Below the pieces are notes generated by a model. The model made no database searches. It had not been told where the DNA came from and saw only the letters and a program-made list of their open reading frames with translations. A stretch of DNA of 64,000 nt from positions 320,631-384,630 of the forward strand of contig JALOPZ010000002.1 of assembly GCA_025453605.1 (NCBI GenBank), in the 5' to 3' direction. Of this stretch, positions 28,892 to 37,701 are shown one piece after another; the first letter of the stretch is position 1; the number at the start of each line of letters is the position of its first letter. The translations under genes and the position numbers were made by a program. This DNA comes from Candidatus Margulisiibacteriota bacterium (GTDB lineage: Bacteria; Margulisbacteria; WOR-1; O2-12-FULL-45-9; XYB2-FULL-48-7).

Positions 28892-29839
28892 TTAATCCGT
28901 TTTTCTTTCGACCTGCGGGATTATTTTGCGGCGCTCGGCCCCGTCATCGCGGATCGCTTCGATCGGAATGACCTGTTTTCCATCAGGGAGTGAGAAACGG
29001 AGGGAAAAGGTCCCGTCCGGGCGCAGGTCGATCTTATGCCCCTGGACGGTCACGGTCGCGGACGGTTCCGTCGCGCCGTAAACGATCAACTCGCAATTGG
29101 CCATCAACCAAAATGGCCTTTCCCCCATGACCCGGGCCGGCGAACTGAGACTGCTGACCCAACCGGAAGAAGATTCCTGTTCCAGCCGGCGGCGCATCAA
29201 TTCGCGGATCTCCTCGGAGCCGCGGCCGATCCCAAAACCACCGGAGAGCGCGTACATCCGCTCCCAATCCGGGGTCAGCCACTGTTCGTCGATCACGTCG
29301 GACATCCGGTCAAGCGGCGTGGTAACGTAATTGGAGCGGGCAGCGGCAATGAAGCGCCCATCCGGGGTCAAGAAACCGATGTCAACGCAATAGGTCCGGT
29401 TCGGTTCCGGCACCTTAAGGTACCAGCTGCGGGCGCCGCCATCAATAATGACATCGAAGGAATGCCAGCCGGCGGTCTCGTAAACGCGCAAAACTTCCCG
29501 GCTCCGGTCCAACTGCTCCTGGCCGATCTCCCGGGCGATCTCACCGCGCCGCCGGCCGTTGACCTCCCAATAGGCGTAGAGCCAGTACGGATCGCGGACC
29601 AGCAAAACGATCTTGTTGTCATCGTAACCGCCGGGGAACTCCCACGGTTTATTTTCGGTGAATTTCTGAATGACCGGACCAGCGTAATATTTGCTCTCTT
29701 CAACCTGCTGGTCGGCTGGGGCGGGCTTGAGCGGCAGCTCGATGACAGGCTTTTTTTTGCGGATCACCCGACGCCGGGTAGTTGTTTTCCTGGCCGGTTT
29801 ATCTTTAGCGGTTGGCACCGCTTTTTTTCTGGGCGGCAT
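28892..29839 (-). CDS. DUF4912 protein
   Basis: A 315-residue protein with a basic Lys/Arg/Pro-rich N-terminus (about 1-45, with RRRVIRKKKP), a DUF4912 domain (about 60-175; LLVRDPYWLYAYWEV, and WYLKVPEPNRTYCVDIG), and a C-terminal beta-rich E-set-like part (about 240-310; YGATEPSATVTVQGHKIDL). DUF4912 has been noted next to GH57 genes in several lineages, but no activity is established. The domain looks like a carbohydrate-binding or scaffold module (inference). It is preceded by a CBM48 gene and followed by the branching enzyme. Confidence 0.8.
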   Translation of the reverse strand: MPPRKKAVPTAKDKPARKTTTRRRVIRKKKPVIELPLKPAPADQQVEESKYYAGPVIQKFTENKPWEFPGGYDDNKIVLLVRDPYWLYAYWEVNGRRRGEIAREIGQEQLDRSREVLRVYETAGWHSFDVIIDGGARSWYLKVPEPNRTYCVDIGFLTPDGRFIAAARSNYVTTPLDRMSDVIDEQWLTPDWERMYALSGGFGIGRGSEEIRELMRRRLEQESSSGWVSSLSSPARVMGERPFWLMANCELIVYGATEPSATVTVQGHKIDLRPDGTFSLRFSLPDGKQVIPIEAIRDDGAERRKIIPQVERKTD

Positions 29840-29846
29840 TATCCCC

Positions 29847-30116
29847 CTACCTTACAAAACGAACGGAATTGGTCGTCCCCTGATCATTGCCGATCTGCTG
29901 TTCGGCGGCCGGATCGTTGAGCCAGGAACCGTCGGCAATGAACTTGTACTGGTACTCACCCGGTTCCAGGCTGACATCCGCCTTCCATTCACCACTGCGG
30001 GCATGCTTCATGACGATCGCCCCCTGCTCCCAACCGGTAAAATTACCGGCCAATTTAACCTCTTGCGCTGCGGTCGGCGCGGTGAACTTGAAAGCAACCT
30101 TTTTCTTGCGGGCCAT
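29847..30116 (-). CDS. stand-alone CBM48 / AMPK-beta-like glycogen-binding protein
   Basis: An 89-residue single-domain protein: KLAGNFTGWEQGAIVMK, then W-x-A-D-V-x-L-E-P-G-E-Y-x-Y-K-F, then WLNDPAAE. This is the E-set glycogen-binding fold seen in isoamylases and AMPK beta subunits, with the conserved Trp and Lys that stack on glucan. Its ATG shares one base with the galT stop (TAATG). It probably tethers pathway enzymes to glycogen (inference). Confidence 0.85.
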   Translation of the reverse strand: MARKKKVAFKFTAPTAAQEVKLAGNFTGWEQGAIVMKHARSGEWKADVSLEPGEYQYKFIADGSWLNDPAAEQQIGNDQGTTNSVRFVR

Positions 30117-31153
30117 TACACTTTCACCTCCCGAAGATATTTCGCGGCTTCTTCCGGAGCGGTCGGGTTGATGTACAGACCGGACCCCCATTCGAAACCG
30201 GCCTGCTTGGTCAGGCGCGGGATGATCTCGATGTGCCAGTGGAAATCATACTGGATCGTTCCCCAGTAATCGGGCTTCCCCGGCCGCGGAACCGAATTGG
30301 GCGCGGTGTGGAGAACGTAATTGTAGGGCGGATCGTTCAGCGTTTTGCGCAGCCTGGTCAGGACATCCTTGAGACAGCGCGCCAGCTGGAGGCGCTCCTC
30401 GTCGGGCATGATCTGGAAACCGTGTTCGTGCCGCCGCGGCATCAGCCAGAGCTCGAAGGGAAAGCGCGAAGCGAACGGCGCAAAGACGACAAAATACTCA
30501 TTCTCGTAAACCAGCCGCTCGCCCGAGCCGAGCTCCTGCCGGATCATGTCGCAAAAGATGCAGCGCTCTTTCTCCTGGAAATAGCTGCGGGAATTGGACA
30601 GCTCCAGTTTGATGTAGCGCGGCGTGATCGGGGTAGCGATCAGCTGGGAGTGCGGGTGCGCCAGCGAAGCGCCGGCGGCGGTCCCGTAGTTCTTGAAGAC
30701 CAGGATATAGCGGAAGCGTTTGTCCTTTTCCAGGTCGGTGATCCGCTGTTTGTACGCCCAGAGGATCTTTTCGACATGTTCGTCCGGTAGATCGGGGATG
30801 TTCTGGTTATGCTTGGGGGTTTCGACGATCACTTCGTGGGCGCCGATCCCGCTCATCATGTCGTAGATCCCCATGCCGGTCCGGTTGACGTCGCCTTCGA
30901 TGATCAGGGCCGGGAACTTGTTCGGAATAACCCGGACGTCCCAGCCGGTGGTATTGGGGAGAGAGGCGGCTTTGCGCCAGGCGATTATCTCGGCCGGCGT
31001 TTTGGCCTCGTTACCGTCGCAAAACGGACAGAACTTCGTCTCCGCCTGCTCCGCGGCAACGGTGGTCCCGCCAAAGTCGGTCGGCCGGCGTCCGCGTTCG
31101 GTCGAAACCACTACCCAGCGGTCGGAAATCGGGTCTTTACGCAATTCAGGCAT
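30116..31153 (-). CDS. galT: galactose-1-phosphate uridylyltransferase
   Basis: A 345-residue HIT-superfamily enzyme. Zinc ligands in FCPFCDGNE, catalytic His in SLAHPHSQLIATP, second half with ELWLMPRRHEHGFQIM and HWHIEIIPRL. It exchanges UMP between UDP-glucose and hexose-1-phosphate. In GH57 clusters such GalT-like proteins may act on glucose-1-phosphate nucleotides rather than galactose; no galK or galE is nearby. AGGAGG precedes ATG. Confidence 0.9.
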   Translation of the reverse strand: MPELRKDPISDRWVVVSTERGRRPTDFGGTTVAAEQAETKFCPFCDGNEAKTPAEIIAWRKAASLPNTTGWDVRVIPNKFPALIIEGDVNRTGMGIYDMMSGIGAHEVIVETPKHNQNIPDLPDEHVEKILWAYKQRITDLEKDKRFRYILVFKNYGTAAGASLAHPHSQLIATPITPRYIKLELSNSRSYFQEKERCIFCDMIRQELGSGERLVYENEYFVVFAPFASRFPFELWLMPRRHEHGFQIMPDEERLQLARCLKDVLTRLRKTLNDPPYNYVLHTAPNSVPRPGKPDYWGTIQYDFHWHIEIIPRLTKQAGFEWGSGLYINPTAPEEAAKYLREVKV

Positions 31154-31171
31154 TGATTTTCCTCCTAACCA

Positions 31172-33322
31172 TTATTCCTCGATCCGAATGACGATCTTGA
31201 CCCGCCAACTGACGTTTGGTTCGAGCTGCAGGCGCCAGTTCGGCAGGACGACCGAACTCTGGTAGGTCCGCTCAAAACCGGACTCGGACTGTGACACGGT
31301 TTCCACAGGAAAACGCCAAAAATCAGCAGGCCGATCAAGTTCGAATGATACACTAAAGCCTTTCCATTTGTCAACGAGCTTAAGGCCGGTCCGGGACTCG
31401 CTGACCCCTTTACTGGCCAGCGTCCGATCGGTCAGCGTCTCGCCCGGAATCTCATAATAACGATCGTCGGCCCGGCCGGCCAGCAGGGAAAAATTGAACT
31501 CGGAACCGAACCAGGCACTGAGCTCTTCCTGGCCCAGATTGGTCAGCTCGTAATTTATCGTCACGATCGATTGCTTGGCGCAGATGGTGACCTCCTTTTC
31601 CAGCCGGACCGGCACGCCGCCGACCTGGCCGGTGCGGCGGAGGAGCAGCCCGACCTCGTTACCGCGACGTTTAGGGAGGTATTCGAACGGGGCGGTGGTA
31701 AAATCGCCCAGCTCCTGATACTTGGCCCGGCTAAATCCTTCCAGCTCGGTCCCGTCGGCCAGAAAGTGGTCGAGCAAGGAGATCCGGCGATGCCAGTCGT
31801 AATCGAGCGCCCGCTCCAAACCTTCTTCCTTGGACTTAACGATCTCGTGGATCGAACTGACCCCGCTCCCGCCCCCGCGCGCCGCGTGCTTGAGCTTGTC
31901 GTGGTAAACCTCCTCGCGGCGAGCGAGCGTGTTGATCAGATTAAAGGCTTTCGGTTTGTAATCAAGCTCGAACAGGGCGCCGCCGTAGGCCGGCGCAAAA
32001 TATAAATTGAGCAGGTTGTTGGTCAGGATGACCTCGTCGTGCCCATCCTTGTCGAAATCGGTCACGGCGATCTCGGCATAATTGTCCTTACCGCGCGCGT
32101 AGCGGTCCATCAGGACCTCGGCCTTGATCAGGTGCTCGTAGACCGCGTGACGCAGGTAATTAAGGTAGAGCCCGCCAAAAACCCCGTGCCAGTAGGCGCA
32201 GTTGCATTGGCCCTGGTAAAGTTCCTCCTTGGCCGCCTGGAGGCGCGCGTCGCGCTCCTGTTCGCCGATCAGCGATTTGCCCTGTTTAAGCGTCTGCAGT
32301 TTTTGACTGACCTGCAGCATCTTCTTGTGCATGTTGTTCGCCTCGGGATATTTGACGAAGAAGTTGCGGAAGAACCCGCCCTTAAAGAACTGACTGTACT
32401 CCTCGAATTTACCATGCTGCTTGAGCTCGTTGATGATCCGGTCAAGTTTCTTGGCCGAAGCGGTCGGCAGCGACCACTCCATCATCTCAAAGTAGGAGGC
32501 GGTCGGCAGATAGACCCGGCCGCGCGGCGGGACGCTGTCCAGATATTCGGAAAAGGTCTGCGACTCGATCCAGCTATTATTATCTTCGATCAGGGTCAGC
32601 AGCTTTTCCAGGTAGCCCTCCTCAAAGACCCATTTATAGGTCCCGGGCCAGACCCCGAACTTTTCACCGTCGTCGGCCAGGATCGCCGCCTGGTCGCCGC
32701 TCTCGGTGGCAAGGCTGTGCAGGTACCGGATCGTCTCTTCCGGCAGTTTAAAGGGGATCAGGTAACGGAGCTGCTTGCTGATCGGGAAGATCTTAAGCTC
32801 GGCGCCGGCTTCTTCCGTCACGTAGTGGCCGAGCAGTTGTTCCGGCGGCAGGCCGGCGGACAGAAAATGCTGGTCGTCGACCATGACATATTCGATCCCG
32901 GTCTGCGCCAGGACCTTGGGGAGATGCGGCTCCCAGATCCGTTCCGTCAGCCAGAGACCGCGCGGCGCCAGGCCGAAATGCTCTTTGATAAAACGGTTCG
33001 ACATAGCGATCTGCCCGACCTTGTCCTCGTCGGGGATAATGGGAATGATCGGCTCGTAATAACCGGCGGTGATCACTTCCAGCTGGCCGCGCTTGACCAG
33101 TTTTTTCAGGTAATCGATGAATTCAGGATGTTTGGCCAGGAACCAGTCGTAAAGGATGCCGCTGTAGTGGACGGCAAATTTGATCCGCGGGTGAGCGTCC
33201 ATCACCTGAATGAACGGTAAATATGAACGTTCGTAGGCTTCGTCGAGCACGTGACTGAAATTACCGACCGGCTGATGGCAATGGACCCCGAAAAGAAATT
33301 TAACCTTTTTCAAACGTACCAC
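31172..33322 (-). CDS. 4-alpha-glucanotransferase / alpha-amylase, GH57
   Basis: A 716-residue GH57 protein. FLFGVHCHQPVGNF at the N-terminus, nucleophile Glu in GLWLTERIWEP, general acid Asp in ILADDGEKFGVWPGT; then the DUF1925 region and a C-terminal DUF1926 beta-sandwich (about 400-716). This domain set is that of the Thermococcus litoralis 4-alpha-glucanotransferase type. It would shorten or disproportionate maltodextrins in the cytoplasm (no signal peptide). Overlaps the upstream GH57 gene by 13 bases. Confidence 0.88.
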   Translation of the reverse strand: MVRLKKVKFLFGVHCHQPVGNFSHVLDEAYERSYLPFIQVMDAHPRIKFAVHYSGILYDWFLAKHPEFIDYLKKLVKRGQLEVITAGYYEPIIPIIPDEDKVGQIAMSNRFIKEHFGLAPRGLWLTERIWEPHLPKVLAQTGIEYVMVDDQHFLSAGLPPEQLLGHYVTEEAGAELKIFPISKQLRYLIPFKLPEETIRYLHSLATESGDQAAILADDGEKFGVWPGTYKWVFEEGYLEKLLTLIEDNNSWIESQTFSEYLDSVPPRGRVYLPTASYFEMMEWSLPTASAKKLDRIINELKQHGKFEEYSQFFKGGFFRNFFVKYPEANNMHKKMLQVSQKLQTLKQGKSLIGEQERDARLQAAKEELYQGQCNCAYWHGVFGGLYLNYLRHAVYEHLIKAEVLMDRYARGKDNYAEIAVTDFDKDGHDEVILTNNLLNLYFAPAYGGALFELDYKPKAFNLINTLARREEVYHDKLKHAARGGGSGVSSIHEIVKSKEEGLERALDYDWHRRISLLDHFLADGTELEGFSRAKYQELGDFTTAPFEYLPKRRGNEVGLLLRRTGQVGGVPVRLEKEVTICAKQSIVTINYELTNLGQEELSAWFGSEFNFSLLAGRADDRYYEIPGETLTDRTLASKGVSESRTGLKLVDKWKGFSVSFELDRPADFWRFPVETVSQSESGFERTYQSSVVLPNWRLQLEPNVSWRVKIVIRIEE

Positions 33323-35487
33323 TGCTCCTCTTTATAGGTTTCGCTCGGGACCGCGACGGTCACGCCCCCGCCGCGGGGCCAGCGCTCGATCTCCTGCCCT
33401 TCCTTATAAACGACGACCACGAACTCGATCTGCTGATTGGTGACGGCGCCCAGCTCAGCGAACGGCAGCCCCAGTTCGATGATCCGGCCGACGCCAAAGC
33501 TAGTAAGTTCGCCGGCCGGCTCGTAATCGTGGCTCTCGGTCGGACGATACAACCGGAGGTGGTAGCGCTGATCGGCGGCGTCGTAGTTCAGTTCGACCTT
33601 CCGGTCCTGCGGCGCCAGGGTCAACACGGCGAACGAGAACCGGCGTAATTCCTCGAGCGGCAGGACAAAATTAACATCGAGCCGGACGAACAGGGTGTTC
33701 ATGCTGAAACCCCAGTAGAAACCCTTGAGCAGGGTCTCGATCTGGTGCATCGCTCCTTTGGCCCGGTTAATGTCGAAATGCCCGGCCGGCAGCCACTCGT
33801 AGTAATTGGTGATCTCGCCGTCGAGGACCGGCTGGAGCAGATAGACCGGCTCCTTGAGCGGCCGGATGGCGCGGACCTGTTTGATCGGCGCTTCCAGATA
33901 CTTGGGCGGCTTGCGGCCGATCAGGCTGTAAACATTTTGCAGGTGCTTGCGGAAGAGGGCGTCAAAGACCGCGTCGTTCTCCGACGAATGGTCGTCGCCG
34001 TACCACCAGCACCAATCCGATCCTTCGGCGATATAGAGCTCCTGCCAGGCGGTCGGATTGTCGGTGCCGTCCAGCGCCAGACGGGCTTTATTCAGGTAGT
34101 CCCAGGCCAGATTATCCTCGTCATGCCCGATCCAGATCCGGAAATTATTATTGATCCAGGAGCCGGCAAATAGGCGCGGCAGGTGGCGCTGGGGCGGATT
34201 TTCCCGCAGATAGTCGGACACCTTGACCGTGCGGACCTGCGGATCGCCGGCCAGTCGACCGTAGAAAGCCTCCAGGAACTCTTTTCCCCCGCCGGGGTAA
34301 AATTCCCAGGCGTTCTCACCGTCCAAAATGACGGAGGCCAGGTATTGGCGGTTATCATCCGGCAGACTGATCCGAATGTTGTTCAGGTGCGAAGAAAAGT
34401 CGGTCAGCGCGTCCTGGACCTTCCAGCGGTTGTAAACGAACCCGATCTGATCGGACAGAAAATGATTGCGAAAAACCATCGCCACCAAGGTCCCGTCCTG
34501 CTCCACCAGGTACGGCTGATAAAGTTCGGCCGCCCCCAGGTTCCGCTGTCTCTGTTCGATCTTATTCAGGGTCCGCTCCAGGATCGCTTCGTCGGTTGCC
34601 AGCCACTTGATCCCCTCCCGGGCGACCAGCGGAATGACCTGCTCCGAGACCGACCCTTCCGACGGCCACATCCCCTCCGGCCGGCGGCCAAACCGCTGTT
34701 CGTGAAACTCGACCGCCATTTTGATCTGAGCGGCAGCATCAGCCGGATGCTGGAAAGCGGATTCCGGCAGCTTGATACACGGCAGCGCTTCCCGGGCGAC
34801 ATTGGTATCGCAGAGGAGCGGCAGGATCGGGTGATAGAACGGGGTCGTGGTCAGCTCGATCTGCCCCCGCTCGCTCAGCTCCCGGTACTTGGGAATGACC
34901 TTGCCCATCACTTCGAACTGCTTGGCGATGACCGCGCTTTTGTCTTCCGCGGTAAAGTATTTCCCCTTGGCGATCAAACCCTTGATCACCGGGTCCTCGT
35001 TCCGGTAGATAAAACCGAACCAGGCCAGGTTGAACCAGACCTGCAGGTCAAGCAATTCCTGGTGCGAAAACCGGGCCGCCACTCTGGCCAGCTCGGCCGG
35101 CGGGACAAATCGTCCGCGCTTCAACAGTAGATCCTGATAGCGCTGGTACGGATTGATCATGATGTCCCAGTTCGCCATGAAGAAGTTCTGCAGGATAAAG
35201 ACCCGGTCATCCAGCGACAGATCGGACGGCTCGCGCCGGGTCAGCTCCAAAAAACGGTCGCTGACCCGGTTGTTGACGTAATCTTCGACCTGCAGGAGGA
35301 GCGACGGGACGAGGTTGAAGGTCGCTTTGACTTCGGGAAAACGGTCCAGGACCGCGACCATGTCGTAGTAATCCTTAACGGCATGCAGGCGGACCCAGGG
35401 GAGAATGTACTCGCCTGTCACCAGGTCCTTGTAGAACGGCTGGTGCATGTGCCAGATCAGCGCCAGTGAAAGAGGCTGACAGCTCAT
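33310..35487 (-). CDS. GH57 family glycoside hydrolase (amylopullulanase-like)
   Basis: A 725-residue GH57 enzyme of a different subgroup: LALIWHMHQPFYKD at the start, nucleophile Glu in GMWPSEGSVSEQV, general acid Asp in VILDGENAWEFYP. A long C-terminal beta-rich region follows (about 560-715). The motif set fits the amylopullulanase/alpha-amylase subgroup of GH57. No signal peptide, so it acts on internal glucan. It is the third GH57 gene in this operon. Confidence 0.85.
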   Translation of the reverse strand: MSCQPLSLALIWHMHQPFYKDLVTGEYILPWVRLHAVKDYYDMVAVLDRFPEVKATFNLVPSLLLQVEDYVNNRVSDRFLELTRREPSDLSLDDRVFILQNFFMANWDIMINPYQRYQDLLLKRGRFVPPAELARVAARFSHQELLDLQVWFNLAWFGFIYRNEDPVIKGLIAKGKYFTAEDKSAVIAKQFEVMGKVIPKYRELSERGQIELTTTPFYHPILPLLCDTNVAREALPCIKLPESAFQHPADAAAQIKMAVEFHEQRFGRRPEGMWPSEGSVSEQVIPLVAREGIKWLATDEAILERTLNKIEQRQRNLGAAELYQPYLVEQDGTLVAMVFRNHFLSDQIGFVYNRWKVQDALTDFSSHLNNIRISLPDDNRQYLASVILDGENAWEFYPGGGKEFLEAFYGRLAGDPQVRTVKVSDYLRENPPQRHLPRLFAGSWINNNFRIWIGHDEDNLAWDYLNKARLALDGTDNPTAWQELYIAEGSDWCWWYGDDHSSENDAVFDALFRKHLQNVYSLIGRKPPKYLEAPIKQVRAIRPLKEPVYLLQPVLDGEITNYYEWLPAGHFDINRAKGAMHQIETLLKGFYWGFSMNTLFVRLDVNFVLPLEELRRFSFAVLTLAPQDRKVELNYDAADQRYHLRLYRPTESHDYEPAGELTSFGVGRIIELGLPFAELGAVTNQQIEFVVVVYKEGQEIERWPRGGGVTVAVPSETYKEEQWYV

Positions 35488-35490
35488 CGG

Positions 35491-35610
35491 TTATTTGGAC
35501 TGCATGGCAATCCCTTTGTTGATCACCCACATCGTGAACAGGAGCGCGATTATGGTGATAAAGATGATCGTCCCGCAAATGATCAGCGTGATCAAAATGG
35601 CAGTATTCAA
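35491..35610 (-). CDS. 39-residue single-pass membrane protein
   Basis: Small gene with a strong ribosome site: AAGGAGGTGA five bases before a TTG start at 35610. The peptide has one hydrophobic helix (residues 4-29, containing ILITLIICGTIIFITIIALL) followed by MWVINKGIAMQSK. It ends four bases before the GH57 gene at 35487, inside the thyX-GH57 operon. Function unknown; it could anchor the glucan enzymes or be a regulator peptide (inference only). Confidence 0.7.
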   Translation of the reverse strand: MNTAILITLIICGTIIFITIIALLFTMWVINKGIAMQSK

Positions 35611-35629
35611 CCCGTCACCTCCTTCCGGT

Positions 35630-37036
35630 CTATTCTTGCGGCGGGAGCACTTTGGGCGGCCGGCCGTACACCTGCTCGAACAAGCCGGCGTAGCTATCCT
35701 TGCCGCTGAGCAAGAGCATGGTCAACGGCATGACCGCACGCGCGTACTGGCTCATCCGGGCCGACAGCTCCCTGATATCCCATTGAGCGTGAACGTCTTC
35801 CCGCAATCTGGCCAGGTGGTAGAGCTCGCGCGCGTTAAGCGTCATCAGGACCCGCTTGCGGTGCGCGCCGGTCAGCAGATACTGCGCCGCCAGCGGCTTT
35901 TCCTTGGCCAGCTCACTATAAAACCGATCGGTTTCGGCCACGATAGTTGTAAATCGTCCTTCGTCCCTTGTCCCTCGGATCTTCGGCGGCACGGTCACGC
36001 TCAGAGCCGGATCGTAAAGCTGAGCGGTCACGGTTGCCGGGCGGTGGCGCTTGAGCTGGGCAAAGCAGCTGCTCGACACGATCAGGTCATAGGTCAGGCT
36101 GACGTGCTCGTATTCGCGGTGGACCGCGTCATAAAATTCCAGGTATTGGTTAGCCTTTTTGATCAGGGCCAAACGGGCCGGTTTTTTCAAGTCTTTGGCT
36201 AACCGGAAACAGTTTTGGTAGGAAACACCGGTCGCGCTGTGGAGGAGCGCCGCCAGCAATTTCAGATCAGCCTGAGCGGTATAGTCGACCAGGACGACCG
36301 GCTGGCCGATCCGCCGCTTCCGCTCCCATTTCCCGGCGACGGCGGCCCGCAATTCCGCATAGCTTTTCTGATCATAATCGTTGGCCGCGGTGAACAGGAC
36401 GATCGACGGGGCGATCCGGGCAGCCAGTTCGTAGATCTGCCGGCCGATCTCCCTGATCTCCGCCAGCGAGTGCGAGGCAAAACGCCTGACCAGCAGCTCC
36501 AGATTGCGCGCGTTGAGCGTCATCCCGACCTGCCCGGTCGTCGCCAGCGAAGTAATGTAGCGGGCATCCTCCGGCTCGACGCCAGAACCGACCATTGCCG
36601 CGTAAGCCGTATTCTGTTTTTCGATCAACGCCATGAATCGTCCTTCGTCCCTCGTCCCTCGGATCTCTTCGGGGATGACGTACTCCCCCTCCAGCTTCTG
36701 GTAACGCTGTGATTTTTCGGTGTAGGAACAGAGCCGGAACTTTTCGAGCTCTTCCAGGGCCAGGCGGGAAACGCCGATCAGGTCGAAGTTGAAAACGGCA
36801 TGCTCGGCCACCGAATGGTGTCCCATCTTAAAAATAATATTGGCATTGGAGCGCCGGGCTTTTTCCACTTCCTGGCGGGCGATCTGGCGTAGTTCATCGA
36901 TCGGCCGGGGATCGCGGGAGATCCGGGCGTAGGCGGCAGAGAGGGTCTCGGGGGTGACGTCCTGGCGGTTCCGGCCGGCCGTTAGTTCGGCAATGACCTC
37001 CGCGTCAAGATTGTAGCCCGCGAGTAGAACTTTCAC
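35630..37036 (-). CDS. thyX: ThyX-family thymidylate synthase with two tandem domains
   Basis: A 468-residue protein built of two ThyX-like domains. Domain 1 (about 1-230) has MGHHSVAEHAVFNFDL and FRLCSYTEKSQRY, matching the flavin-dependent synthase signature; domain 2 (about 245-465) has YEHVSLTYDLIVSSSC and RHRPATVTAQLY. Single-domain ThyX is about 220 residues. Each domain carries a 7-bp-repeat-encoded segment (IRGTRDEGRF) at the equivalent position. GTG at 37036 is chosen over ATG at 37045 because TATAAT ends seven bases before it. It makes dTMP from dUMP using FAD and methylene-THF. Confidence 0.85.
   Translation of the reverse strand: MKVLLAGYNLDAEVIAELTAGRNRQDVTPETLSAAYARISRDPRPIDELRQIARQEVEKARRSNANIIFKMGHHSVAEHAVFNFDLIGVSRLALEELEKFRLCSYTEKSQRYQKLEGEYVIPEEIRGTRDEGRFMALIEKQNTAYAAMVGSGVEPEDARYITSLATTGQVGMTLNARNLELLVRRFASHSLAEIREIGRQIYELAARIAPSIVLFTAANDYDQKSYAELRAAVAGKWERKRRIGQPVVLVDYTAQADLKLLAALLHSATGVSYQNCFRLAKDLKKPARLALIKKANQYLEFYDAVHREYEHVSLTYDLIVSSSCFAQLKRHRPATVTAQLYDPALSVTVPPKIRGTRDEGRFTTIVAETDRFYSELAKEKPLAAQYLLTGAHRKRVLMTLNARELYHLARLREDVHAQWDIRELSARMSQYARAVMPLTMLLLSGKDSYAGLFEQVYGRPPKVLPPQE
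35955..35976. repeat. 7-bp tandem repeat array in thyX domain 2
   Basis: Units CGTCCTT, CGTCCCT, TGTCCCT followed by CGGATC on the plus strand; three units (21 bp) encode RGTRDEG in thyX without shifting the frame. Confidence 0.85.
36639..36660. repeat. 7-bp tandem repeat array in thyX domain 1
   Basis: Units CGTCCTT, CGTCCCT, CGTCCCT followed by CGGATC, almost identical to 35955-35976 and at the matching place in the first ThyX domain. Confidence 0.85.
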
Positions 37037-37043
37037 GGGCGAC

Positions 37044-37052
37044 ATTATAACA
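37044..37052 (-). promoter_or_regulatory. extended -10 box overlapping the ccdA stop, before thyX
   Basis: TGTTATAAT on the minus strand is an extended -10 (TGnTATAAT). The ccdA TAA stop (37047-37045) is inside it and the thyX GTG start follows seven bases later, implying a leaderless transcript. Confidence 0.6.
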
Positions 37053-37701
37053 CGAAGAAGAAATAAATTCCCGCCGCGATGAAGAGCAGGCCGCTGGCTT
37101 TTTGCAGCCAGTTTATCGCCCGCCGAAATCCGGCGGAGCGGAGGAGCGCGGTCGCCGTCCCGGCGAATGTCCCGACCGCGAAGATCGTGACCATATAACC
37201 GAGCGAATAGACAAAAAGGAGCGAGATCCCGTACCCCGGGTGCCGGTTCGCCGCCACGTAAGCGAGAATGACCGCCAGGATCGGCGTCGCGCAGGGAGAA
37301 GAAGCCACTCCGAACAGGAGCCCGAGAAAAAGCGCGCCGAACAAACCGCGTTGTTTTATCCGGGCGACGCCGGTGGTCGGAACGTTCAAGGTGATCACGC
37401 CGAGCAGCTGGAGGCCGACGAGGACCGCAACCGCGGCCAGAACGTATTTCCAGTAAGGGCCGACCGCGCCGAGCAGCTCGCCGGTCAGCGCGGCGATCGC
37501 GCCCAGAACGGTAAAAGTTATCGCCAGGCCCAGGGCAAAAAGGGCGGAGAAAAGCGCGGACTTTTTTACGTCGCCGTCGGCATAGCCGCCGACATAACCG
37601 ATGATCAGCGGGAAGATGACCAGCGTACAGGGGCTGGCCGAAGCGATCAGGCCGGCAAAAAAGACCGCCGCGTAGGCCAGGAAAGGATTAGAGAAGTCCA
37701 A
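37045..37701 (-). CDS. ccdA: cytochrome c biogenesis / thiol transporter CcdA
   Basis: A 218-residue membrane protein with six helices and the two conserved Cys-Pro motifs: ASASPCTLVIFPL (helix 1) and GVASSPCATPILAVI (helix 4). CcdA passes reducing equivalents from cytoplasmic thioredoxin to the outside. It overlaps the exported thioredoxin-like gene by 14 bases and lies in the unit trxA - exported thioredoxin - ccdA, which forms a complete reductant relay. Confidence 0.92.
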   Translation of the reverse strand: MDFSNPFLAYAAVFFAGLIASASPCTLVIFPLIIGYVGGYADGDVKKSALFSALFALGLAITFTVLGAIAALTGELLGAVGPYWKYVLAAVAVLVGLQLLGVITLNVPTTGVARIKQRGLFGALFLGLLFGVASSPCATPILAVILAYVAANRHPGYGISLLFVYSLGYMVTIFAVGTFAGTATALLRSAGFRRAINWLQKASGLLFIAAGIYFFFVL

